This document shows positions 30,182-37,362 of a DNA stretch of 54,987 nt, in pieces (the first letter of the stretch is position 1; each line of letters starts with the position of its first letter). The notes under the pieces are model-generated. The model was given only the letters and a program-made list of their open reading frames with translations, was not told where the DNA came from and searched no databases. This DNA comes from Propionicimonas sp. (GTDB lineage Bacteria > Actinomycetota > Actinomycetes > Propionibacteriales > Propionibacteriaceae), in contig JAPUEM010000127.1 in the NCBI GenBank assembly GCA_027492575.1, forward strand, positions 1 through 54,987, read 5' to 3'. The translations under genes and the position numbers were made by a program.

Positions 30182-32353
30182 ATGAGAAGTTCGGATCTGC
30201 CCGGTCCGGCGGACGACACCGTCCTAGGTGCCCGGGTAACCGATGCGGGAACCCATTTCTGCTTGTGGGCGCCACGTGCGACCCGGGTCGAGCTGGCCCT
30301 GGTGGACGACCGCGGCTCCCAGGTCAACTGGGATCTCGCCCTCGGCCAGGACGGCACCTGGTCCGTCCTCGTCCCTGGCGTCGGGCACGGCCAGCGCTAC
30401 GGCTACCGGGTGCACGGCGAGTGGGATCCGAGTAGCGGACGGCGGTTCAACCCAGCAAAATTGCTAGTCGATCCCTATGCCCGGGCCATCACCGGCGGCG
30501 TCGACTACGCGGGGCCGATCTTCGACCACACCTCCGAATCGAACTTCAAGCTCGACCCGACCGACTCCTTCGGAGCAGTGCCGCTGAGCGTCGTGGTGGC
30601 CGACACCCCGGCCCCGACGCCGCTGGCCCAACGTCCCTCGCTGGACGAACTGGTCGTCTACGAGACCCACCTCAAGGGCTACACCCACCTGCATCCGACC
30701 GTCCCCGAGCACCTGCGCGGCACCTACGGCGGCATGGCCTACCCCGCGGTGATCGAGCATCTGGTCGATCTCGGCGTCAACGCCGTGGAGTTCCTGCCGC
30801 TGCACCACTTCGCCTCCGAGCCGTTCATCATCGGACGGGGCCTGCGCAACTACTGGGGCTACAACACGCTCGGCTTCTTCGCCCCGCACGCGGCCTATTC
30901 CGCCACCGGCACGGTGGGCCAGCAGGTGGCCGAGTTCAAGGAGATGGTCTCCGCGCTGCATGAGGCCGGCATCGCCGTCCTGCTGGATGTCGTCTACAAC
31001 CACACCTGCGAGGGCGGCCATGAGGGCCCGACGCTGAGCTGGCGGGGCATCGACCATGGCGCCTACTACCGGCTCACCGAGGATCAGCGCAACGACTACG
31101 ACGTGACCGGCTGCGGCAACGCCCTGGACACCTCCCAGCCCGCCACTCTGCGCATGGTGATGGATTCGCTGCGGTACTGGGTCGAGGACATGGGCGTGGA
31201 CGGCTTCCGCTTCGATCTGCAGACCACGCTGATCCGCGACGCACGGCACCACGTCAACCAGGATCACCCGTTCAAGCATCAGGTGGCCGCCGATCCGGCC
31301 CTGTCTGAAACGATTCTGCTCTCCGAGCCCTGGGATCTGGGCCCCTACGGCTACCAGGTCGGACGCTGGGGGCCGAGTTGGTCGGAGTGGAACGACCGCT
31401 TCCGCGGCTACACCCGCGACTTCTGGCGGGGCGCCACCCACGGCGTCCAGGAGCTGGCGACCCGGCTGCGCGGTTCGTCCGACATCTTCGACCACGGCGG
31501 CCGCCCGGCCACCAGCTCGGTCAACTTCGTGACCGCCCACGACGGCTTCACGATGCGCGACCTGACCACCTACGACCTCAAGCACAACGAGGCCAATGCC
31601 GAGCGGAACCGGGACGGAACCGACGACAACCGCTCCTGGAACCACGGCTACGAGGGCGAGACCGAGGACGCCGCGATCCTCGCCGCCCGGCAGCGCAGCA
31701 CCCGCAACATGATGGCCACCCTGCTGCTCTCAGCGGGCATCCCCATGATCACCGCCGGCGACGAGATGGGCCGCACCCAGCAGGGCAACAACAACGCCTA
31801 CTGCCAGGATTCGCCGGTCTCCTGGGTGGACTGGACCGACACCTGGAGCGACCAGCTGGAGCTCACCAGCGCCCTGCTGAAGCTCCGCGCGGAGCAGCCG
31901 CTGCTGCGTCCCACCAGCTTCAACCAGCGCGAGGAGATCCTGGACGCCGACGGCACCCCGCTCGGCCGGGCCAGCATCGCCTGGTTCAGCGAATCCGGCG
32001 CCGAGATGACCGTCGAGCAGTGGCACGACGGCGGACGCCGCACCCTGGGCCAATACCTCAGCGACCGCGACACCGCCTGGTACATCGTCGTCCACGCCGG
32101 GCACGAGCCGGTCGAACTCACCCTGCCGAACGGCACCTGGGCGGCCTCCTACACCCTCGCCGTGCACACCGGTCTGGACGGCGAACTGCCCACCGAGACG
32201 GTCCCGGCCAACACTCCGATCGAGGTCCCGGCCCGGACGGTGGCGGTCTTCGCGGTCGGCCTGCCGTCCGGCGAGACGGACGCCGCGGACGCGCTCGACC
32301 TTGCGACCCCGGCCGAAGAACCGGCGGACACCACCCAGCCGACCGCTCCCTAG
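30182..32353 (+). CDS. glgX: Glycogen debranching enzyme (isoamylase type)
   Basis: Hydrolyses alpha-1,6 branches of glycogen. The 723-residue protein has an N-terminal CBM48 domain (GTHFCLWAPRATRVELAL) and a GH13 barrel. The nucleophile is Asp345 in DGFRFDL, the acid/base Glu382 in LLSEPWDLG, and the third acid Asp454 in TAHDGFT. GDEMGRTQQGNNNAYCQD is typical of GlgX/TreX. The last 25 residues are Ala/Pro/Glu-rich. It stands alone on the left flank of the accessory block, while other glycogen genes lie on the right flank at 48.3 kb. Confidence 0.96.
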   Translation: MRSSDLPGPADDTVLGARVTDAGTHFCLWAPRATRVELALVDDRGSQVNWDLALGQDGTWSVLVPGVGHGQRYGYRVHGEWDPSSGRRFNPAKLLVDPYARAITGGVDYAGPIFDHTSESNFKLDPTDSFGAVPLSVVVADTPAPTPLAQRPSLDELVVYETHLKGYTHLHPTVPEHLRGTYGGMAYPAVIEHLVDLGVNAVEFLPLHHFASEPFIIGRGLRNYWGYNTLGFFAPHAAYSATGTVGQQVAEFKEMVSALHEAGIAVLLDVVYNHTCEGGHEGPTLSWRGIDHGAYYRLTEDQRNDYDVTGCGNALDTSQPATLRMVMDSLRYWVEDMGVDGFRFDLQTTLIRDARHHVNQDHPFKHQVAADPALSETILLSEPWDLGPYGYQVGRWGPSWSEWNDRFRGYTRDFWRGATHGVQELATRLRGSSDIFDHGGRPATSSVNFVTAHDGFTMRDLTTYDLKHNEANAERNRDGTDDNRSWNHGYEGETEDAAILAARQRSTRNMMATLLLSAGIPMITAGDEMGRTQQGNNNAYCQDSPVSWVDWTDTWSDQLELTSALLKLRAEQPLLRPTSFNQREEILDADGTPLGRASIAWFSESGAEMTVEQWHDGGRRTLGQYLSDRDTAWYIVVHAGHEPVELTLPNGTWAASYTLAVHTGLDGELPTETVPANTPIEVPARTVAVFAVGLPSGETDAADALDLATPAEEPADTTQPTAP

Positions 32354-32389
32354 GCTCCGTCGCGGGGCTGTCATTCTCAAGGAGTTCGC

Positions 32390-34225
32390 ATGCGCCGATT
32401 CTTGACCACTCTGGCGACTCTGATGGTGACGCTGAGCCTGGCCGTGCTGGGCAGCACCTCAGCGACCGCAGACCCGTCGGAACCGGACACGAGCACGTAT
32501 CCGCAGGTGCTCGCGATCGGCGGGAGCACGGGTCAGGTGGTTTTCTCCCCGGAACAGACGACCGTGCGGGTGACGATGACCGCAGAGATCACAGAGACCT
32601 CGGCCGATTGGATCTACCAGGACACCGTCGTCTGGTACGGCTGGTCGCACCACCCGCTCGACATTCAGCTGGTGAGTAACACACTGACCGGGACAACGCG
32701 CCGACTCGCCTACAGCGTGGATGTGCCGAGCGCCGTCGGTGATGAGGTTCTGCGCTGGAAGCAGGATCTCATCCTCCGGAGCTACTACAAGTGGCGCTAC
32801 GACACGACCGACACCCTCTATGACGCGACCGCCTCCACCACGATCATCGCCCAAGGTGAGGCGGCGGTAACGCTGGAAGGCCCCGGGCACACCGAGGCCG
32901 ATCATTCCTTGACACTGACGGGCACGGTCCGGTGCTTCTGGCTCAACTCATACGAACAGCCTGCGCGGCACAGCGGAGTCCGGATGGTCTTTCGGGCCGA
33001 CGGTGACGACATCTGGCAGGAGGCGGGCGACGCCGAGTACGACCCAGCCACCGACACCTTCAGCTACTACAACCCGTCCGTCAGGGTCACCGGCGAGTGG
33101 CGCGCCCGGTCCGACTCGTACGACGACTGCTACGTGGCCTTCTCCCCCGGGGTCCACGTCGTAGCCGTACCGAGGTCGACTCCACAGTCGGCGGTGCCGA
33201 CGGTCGATGGCCTGGTCGCGGTGGGCTCCGTGCTGACCGTGGTGCCGGGTGATTGGGAGGAGGGTGTCGGCTTCACCTACCAGTGGTACGCCGACGGCAA
33301 GCCGATCAGCGGCGCGATCAGTGAGTTCCTGCTGCTGACGACCGCCCAGAAGGGCAAGAAGATCTCCGTCAAGGTCACCGGCGGGTTCGACGGCTCACCG
33401 ACCGTCACCCGAACCAGTGCCGCTTACGGCAAGGTGGCCACCGCGGGCACTCCGACGGTCAGTGGAAGCTTCGTGGTGGGTTCAACCCTCAAGGCGAAGA
33501 CCGGTACCTGGACGAAGAAGACGAAGCTCAGCTACCAGTGGCTGCGCGACGGCGAGACGATCTCCAAGGCCACCAAATCCAGCTACAAGCTCACCAGCGC
33601 CGATGACGGCAAGCTGATCACCGTCCGGGTGACCGGCAAGCTCTCCGGCTACGCCACGGTCGCCAAGGAAAGCACCGCCACGGTGAAAGTCTTGAAGACG
33701 GCCATCCCCGCCATCTCCGGCACCTTCGGCACCGGGAACCAGCTGACCGTCACCCCAGGTGCCTGGACGGCCGGGACGACCTTGACCCAGCAGTGGTACG
33801 CCAACGGCAAGCTGCTGACCGGTGAGACCGGCGAGACGCTGCTCCTGACCCCCGCCCACGTCGGCAAGAAGATCACCGTCAAGGTGACCGGTGAACTGGC
33901 CGACCATCCGACAGCGACCACCACCAGCAAGACGTCAGCCAAGGTGCTCCGGGTCGGTGCTGTCACGGCCCAGGGCACGATGGTCGAAGGGTCGACGCTG
34001 AAGGCGAGCTCAGGCACGTGGACGAAGAAGACCAAACTCAGCTACGAGTGGCTGCGCGATGGCGTGGCGATCTCCAAGGCCACGAAGTCCAGCTACAAGC
34101 TCACCGCCACCGACGTGGGCACGGTCGTGACGGTGCGAGTGACCGGCAAGCTCTCCGGTTACGGCACCGTGCCCGCTACCAGCCCGGCTGGTGATCCGGT
34201 CGTGGCGGCAACGCCTGGCGCCTGA
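32390..34225 (+). CDS. Secreted protein with four Ig-like repeats
   Basis: A 611-residue protein with an AAGGAG ribosome binding site. A Sec signal peptide is cut after about residue 27 (SATA/DPSEP). Residues 28-262 form a beta-rich domain I do not recognise. Four tandem repeats of about 85 residues follow, starting near 263, 351, 436 and 521, each with GS-x-L/T...Y-x-W-x(2)-G...V-x-VTG. Repeats 1 and 3 are one type (QWYA(D/N)GK) and 2 and 4 another (WLRDG...ISKATKSSYKL). There is no LPXTG anchor or C-terminal membrane helix. It is likely a cell-surface or secreted adhesin-like protein. Confidence 0.88.
   Translation: MRRFLTTLATLMVTLSLAVLGSTSATADPSEPDTSTYPQVLAIGGSTGQVVFSPEQTTVRVTMTAEITETSADWIYQDTVVWYGWSHHPLDIQLVSNTLTGTTRRLAYSVDVPSAVGDEVLRWKQDLILRSYYKWRYDTTDTLYDATASTTIIAQGEAAVTLEGPGHTEADHSLTLTGTVRCFWLNSYEQPARHSGVRMVFRADGDDIWQEAGDAEYDPATDTFSYYNPSVRVTGEWRARSDSYDDCYVAFSPGVHVVAVPRSTPQSAVPTVDGLVAVGSVLTVVPGDWEEGVGFTYQWYADGKPISGAISEFLLLTTAQKGKKISVKVTGGFDGSPTVTRTSAAYGKVATAGTPTVSGSFVVGSTLKAKTGTWTKKTKLSYQWLRDGETISKATKSSYKLTSADDGKLITVRVTGKLSGYATVAKESTATVKVLKTAIPAISGTFGTGNQLTVTPGAWTAGTTLTQQWYANGKLLTGETGETLLLTPAHVGKKITVKVTGELADHPTATTTSKTSAKVLRVGAVTAQGTMVEGSTLKASSGTWTKKTKLSYEWLRDGVAISKATKSSYKLTATDVGTVVTVRVTGKLSGYGTVPATSPAGDPVVAATPGA
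33440..34200 (+). repeat. Long direct repeats inside the Ig-like protein gene
   Basis: The segments starting near 33505 and 34016 share long nearly identical runs (for example TGGACGAAGAAGAC and ATCTCCAAGGCCAC). This points to recent duplication of a two-repeat unit of about 510 bp. Confidence 0.75.
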
Positions 34226-34370
34226 GCAGAGCTGTCAGCCGCGGGGCGTACAGGATCCACGGTCTGGAGCGCCTCGCAGGCCCGCGGGAACCCGTGCTCC
34301 TCCATCGCTACTTGCCTCCAGCTACTTGACGGGTAGCCTCCGATGATCTTGACCCCACCTGGCATCGACG

Positions 34371-34607
34371 TCATGGAACGTCTCCGGGCTCGTAGATCGT
34401 GGCCCAACCGCCTGTCGTCCCATCCCAACCGGCGTCGGCAGCTTTGACCAGTGCCCAAGCGTCACCGGTTCCGACGACCTTCTCAATGTCGAATACGGGA
34501 TAGGCAGTGATCTTGCTCCATCCTTCATGCGCGGTTCCCGGGTGGTACTCCACCTCATACTTCCGCCGGCCAAACGGTCGCTTGGGTAGTCGTCGCACCC
34601 GGATCAT
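34371..34607 (-). CDS. Small protein, last gene of the overlapping chain
   Basis: 78 residues from the ATG at 34607, which overlaps the stop of the double-CXXCG gene (ATGA). The basic start RVRRLPKRPFGRRKYEVEYHPG is followed by an aromatic-rich part ending WDGTTGGWATIYEPGDVP. I do not recognise it. The tight coupling to an immunity-type gene suggests a related role. The third-position base use is less GC-biased than in the housekeeping genes. Confidence 0.65.
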   Translation of the reverse strand: MIRVRRLPKRPFGRRKYEVEYHPGTAHEGWSKITAYPVFDIEKVVGTGDAWALVKAADAGWDGTTGGWATIYEPGDVP

Positions 34608-35263
34608 CGGGGTTCCTCGGAATGCTTCTGGTGGCCGTGTCCGAGTTCAACTTCAACGACTTTGAAGTCGCGTGGACTCGCTTTCGCCAGAAGCTCTGCG
34701 AGCCCTCGTCTCACAAGAACCTGCCGGAAGGTCTTCATTCCATCGCCGAACCATTCGCGGCTTGCCACCGCTCCGTGGCTCCCAAGTTCGGCAGAACTGA
34801 TCCGAAGGGGCGGAAGCACCCCGAAGACCAACGGCATCCATCGCCAGACTCCGCACATGCGACAGGTCGCGCCAGCAAGCCCATGGCGCTTGATCGCCTC
34901 CGCGTGAAGCTCTGCCGGATCGAACCAGCTCTGGCCGACCGTGGGTATGACGATCTGCATCGCATCGCCTGACGACGAACGCGGCCACCCCACCGGGCGC
35001 AGATCCAGGTCAAAACGCGCCGCGGCCTGCTCGGCCAGCGAACGTTCCATGCAGATCACGTCGAACTGCCAGTTCGGTACCCAGGCGCCGGCCACCGTCA
35101 GATCCGTCCGCTGCAAGGTCAACGGCCCCGATTGAGCGTGCCTTGGCACCCCGCACCCCCGGCACCAGCCATTCTCGCCGAACAGTGAACTCAGCCCCCA
35201 TGACCATTCCGGCCAAGGCCAGCCACGGTTGCGCTTCCAGTAGAGATAGACGAAGTCAATCAC
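34604..35263 (-). CDS. Double-CXXCG motif protein (SitI6-like immunity family)
   Basis: 219 residues from the GTG at 35263, which overlaps the previous stop (GTGA). Two CXXCG motifs lie at Cys34-Cys37 (CRGCGVP) and Cys134-Cys137 (CRMCGVW). The body reads GPLTLQR...AWVPNWQFDVIC and WFDPAELHAEAIKRHG. This matches the double-CXXCG family best known from Myxococcus paralogues, some of which are SitI immunity proteins against contact-delivered Sit toxins. The two motifs probably bind one zinc each. No cognate Sit-type toxin is in the window, so it looks like an orphan immunity gene. Confidence 0.8.
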   Translation of the reverse strand: MIDFVYLYWKRNRGWPWPEWSWGLSSLFGENGWCRGCGVPRHAQSGPLTLQRTDLTVAGAWVPNWQFDVICMERSLAEQAAARFDLDLRPVGWPRSSSGDAMQIVIPTVGQSWFDPAELHAEAIKRHGLAGATCRMCGVWRWMPLVFGVLPPLRISSAELGSHGAVASREWFGDGMKTFRQVLVRRGLAELLAKASPRDFKVVEVELGHGHQKHSEEPR

Positions 35264-35733
35264 TGCAACTCCGGGCTCGGACTATCGCCAGGAGCCAGTG
35301 GCTGATCGCGGGTTGGCGGCTCGGAGCTTGACGGATGGCGGAGCCTGAGTGATTCCTCCGCCGCCTGCCTGACAACCCACGAGTCGTCCGTTCGCAACGC
35401 AGCCAGCAGCGACAAACTAGCGCGCCGGTGGCGGGCGACCGTCGCTCGCACGCTGTCATCGCTATCAGAGGCAAGAAGGTCGAGCGTGTCCACATCGAGC
35501 TTCCGCTTCCCGGCGACCGTGCTGCGAACGCGCGGATCCGGGTCGGATGCGAGTTCCTTGAGTACCTCTAGCGGGATCGTCTTGTTGTACGCCACCCACT
35601 TCCGCATTTCCGGGTAGCCCGCAACGACCTCACGCCAGACTGCCACATCCGCTTCGTCGTGAGACGCTCGCTGCTGCTCAACGGGATCGTCACTGACGCG
35701 CAGAGCAACAAACTCCTTTGCCGATTCGATCAC
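35260..35733 (-). CDS. HEAT/LRV-like repeat protein
   Basis: 157 residues from the GTG at 35733, overlapping the previous stop (GTGA). After a helical start (ESAKEFVALRVSDD...EMRKWVAYNKTIPLEVLKELASD) come repeats of about 24 residues of the form DPDPRVRSTVAGKRKLDVDTLDLLA and DSDDSVRATVARHRRASLSLLAAL. This is the leucine-rich repeat variant/HEAT pattern, which makes curved protein-binding scaffolds. The tail is Pro/Ser-rich. It sits in the chain next to the double-CXXCG gene; an immunity or binding role is inferred from context. Confidence 0.75.
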   Translation of the reverse strand: MIESAKEFVALRVSDDPVEQQRASHDEADVAVWREVVAGYPEMRKWVAYNKTIPLEVLKELASDPDPRVRSTVAGKRKLDVDTLDLLASDSDDSVRATVARHRRASLSLLAALRTDDSWVVRQAAEESLRLRHPSSSEPPTRDQPLAPGDSPSPELQ

Positions 35734-36077
35734 TCAGATCCGTTCTCGAGCGTCGCATCCGGCCGGGCAAGATAGACCCACCGGATCCCGTCGCGGGGAT
35801 CGACAGACAAGCCGCTGCGGATCTCCACGCAGCGTGTGACGCGGATCTGTTCTCCGACCAGCGCCTCGAACTCGCTGGTGAGGCTCTCCATGTCCTCGGC
35901 GTCACCCCCAGTCATGTTGGAGAGGTAGAACACCAGCTCGGCCTGTCGACCGTCAACCCGCACACCGACCGCGAGCGCGTTTGCAGGTATCTGGCCTAAC
36001 GAAGCCTGCACAACCTGGGCAGTGACGTAGTTCTCCCACGCTGGTGCGCGAGCCACATCGTCAGGGGTCGGTAGCAT
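35730..36077 (-). CDS. Hypothetical protein, first gene of the overlapping chain
   Basis: 115 residues from the ATG at 36077, which follows GGAG closely. A longer open frame to 36362 has unlikely composition and no ribosome binding site. The sequence MLPTPDDVARAPAWENYVTAQVVQASLGQIPANALAVGVRV is followed by a strand-rich part with ELVFYLSNMTGGDAEDMESLTSEFEALVGEQI. I do not know the family. It resembles small acidic alpha/beta immunity-like proteins found beside Rhs toxin genes. Its stop overlaps the next start (GTGA). Confidence 0.7.
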   Translation of the reverse strand: MLPTPDDVARAPAWENYVTAQVVQASLGQIPANALAVGVRVDGRQAELVFYLSNMTGGDAEDMESLTSEFEALVGEQIRVTRCVEIRSGLSVDPRDGIRWVYLARPDATLENGSE

Positions 36078-36418
36078 CCTGACTCCAATCTCGGATTGTG
36101 GGCACACTTCTTTTGGGACAACAAGCCCTGCTGAGGACAGTTCGTAGACAGATGAGTCTACTGCGCCAGCCCAGAACCGTAAGCGCCGCTTCTGTACCGA
36201 TTGGTGCTCGTCAGCAAGACTTCTACCGACACGGCGGGCGCGGCACACGATTCCTAGATATAGGATTCGGGAGTGGAGCGCGGGCTCGAAAAGCGACTCC
36301 ACCGCGTGACTACCTGTCACGTTCGTCAATTCGGGAGCCGGGAGGCGCACCATGATCAACACGCCACATGCCTACTTGAATCACTCGCCCAGAGTCACAT
36401 CTCTCTCCGGCGCCTGAC
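36078..36418. other. 341-bp intergenic region between divergent small genes
   Basis: No convincing gene. It is visibly less GC-rich than the rest of the window. It contains a small palindrome GTAGACAGATGAGTCTAC at 36144-36161 and TCCTAGATATAGGA near 36254. It likely holds the promoters of the DUF6572-like gene (plus) and of the overlapping chain (minus). Confidence 0.5.
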
Positions 36419-36742
36419 ATGGCGGGACTACGTGACACCGAGGTGATTGACCTTGTTGCCGAGGAGCCTGACGGAACCGTCTTGCTGGTCATTGTGCAAG
36501 CAAACCCGTGGACTCCGACTGACATTGAGCCGCTGAAGGCCAAACTAAACACATACGCCCAGTTCATTCTCGACGGCGGTCTGATTAATCACTATCCCGA
36601 GGTGGCCGGTCGACCTGTTCGTATCTGCATTGAAAGCAAGACGCCGATCCCTGACGCTGTGGCCACCCTGATGGCGATAGCTCACTCTAAGATGAGCACG
36701 TTTGGCATTGACTTGCATTACAAAGTGAATCCTCGACTCTAA
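36419..36742 (+). CDS. DUF6572-like protein
   Basis: 107 residues. The layout (DTEVIDLVAEEPDGTVLLVIVQANPWTP, then LKAKLNTYAQFILDGGLINHYPEVAGRPVRICIESKTPIPD) matches the small DUF6572 family: a sheet of strands with a conserved NTY-x-x-FI helix. In the family such genes are scattered near toxin and immunity loci, but the function is not settled. It is the only plus-strand gene in this part and overlaps the toxin's immunity gene by 4 bp at the 3' ends. Confidence 0.75.
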   Translation: MAGLRDTEVIDLVAEEPDGTVLLVIVQANPWTPTDIEPLKAKLNTYAQFILDGGLINHYPEVAGRPVRICIESKTPIPDAVATLMAIAHSKMSTFGIDLHYKVNPRL

Positions 36743-37362
36743 CCTTTAGACTCAGCCCATTCAGCAAATGCTCGAAGTTCGTTGGCCGCGCGATCCTGAC
36801 GTGAAACCAAACGTCTGCGAACATGCTGTGCAGCACTATCAGTCGCCTTTACGTCCCCAGCCAACCGAAGCGCCGCCAGCCACCTGTAAGCCGCTTGATC
36901 ATCTCGTTGAGCCAAGCCCCTAAGCCTCTCGGTGAGGGTGTCGAGGTCCGTCATGGTTTGGGCGAAGGGCAGCCCGTAGTCTTCGACCAGCTTTGCCAGG
37001 CTTGCTGCTAGCGACTCATCGCCCTGGTTACCGAGTACCCAGCCTTCTCTTTCGGTGGCGGGAACTAGATAGCGTAGCGGCTCGGATGTGGTGGGCGGCA
37101 AGAAAGGATGTGCTTGTTCGCCTCGCCCTTCCGCAACCTGCGCCTCAATTGCCTGGCACCGTACCCCCACAATAGGGTTGAGGAGTATCACACCGCGCCC
37201 ACCGGCACGAGATGCCGTGTTTAGTCCAAGCCAACCGAGCCATCCGCGACCAAGGTCGAGTGTCAGAACCTTCGCACTCCGCTTACGAAAGCCGATCCGA
37301 GCAAGCATGGACAGCAAGGTCGGCACGCCGACGCCTCTCGAAACCTCAGACATGGCGTTCAT
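36739..37362 (-). CDS. Probable immunity protein of the Rhs toxin
   Basis: 207 residues from the ATG at 37362; its first bases overlap the toxin stop (ATGA), so the two are translationally coupled. I do not recognise the family. The N-terminal half has strands and short loops (VLTLDLGRGWLGWLGLNTASRAGGRGVILLNPIVGVRCQ). The C-terminal half is helical with a Glu/Asp-rich stretch (LDTLTERLRGLAQRDDQAAYRWLAALRLAGDV). There is no signal peptide, so it acts in the cytoplasm, as expected for neutralising a nuclease tip. The call rests on position and size. Confidence 0.7.
   Translation of the reverse strand: MNAMSEVSRGVGVPTLLSMLARIGFRKRSAKVLTLDLGRGWLGWLGLNTASRAGGRGVILLNPIVGVRCQAIEAQVAEGRGEQAHPFLPPTTSEPLRYLVPATEREGWVLGNQGDESLAASLAKLVEDYGLPFAQTMTDLDTLTERLRGLAQRDDQAAYRWLAALRLAGDVKATDSAAQHVRRRLVSRQDRAANELRAFAEWAESKG

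Noticed and set aside
33440..34200. Repeat pattern considered as CRISPR
   Set aside because: The repeats are long, coding and unevenly spaced. They belong to Ig-like domains.
34226..34370. Possible gene remnant downstream of the overlapping chain (reads PGGVKIIGGYPSSSW on the minus strand)
   Set aside because: Too short and without family resemblance; it may be the scar of a lost cassette, but I cannot support that.
36078..36362. N-terminal extension of the first chain gene
   Set aside because: No ribosome binding site and unlikely composition. The ATG at 36077 follows GGAG.
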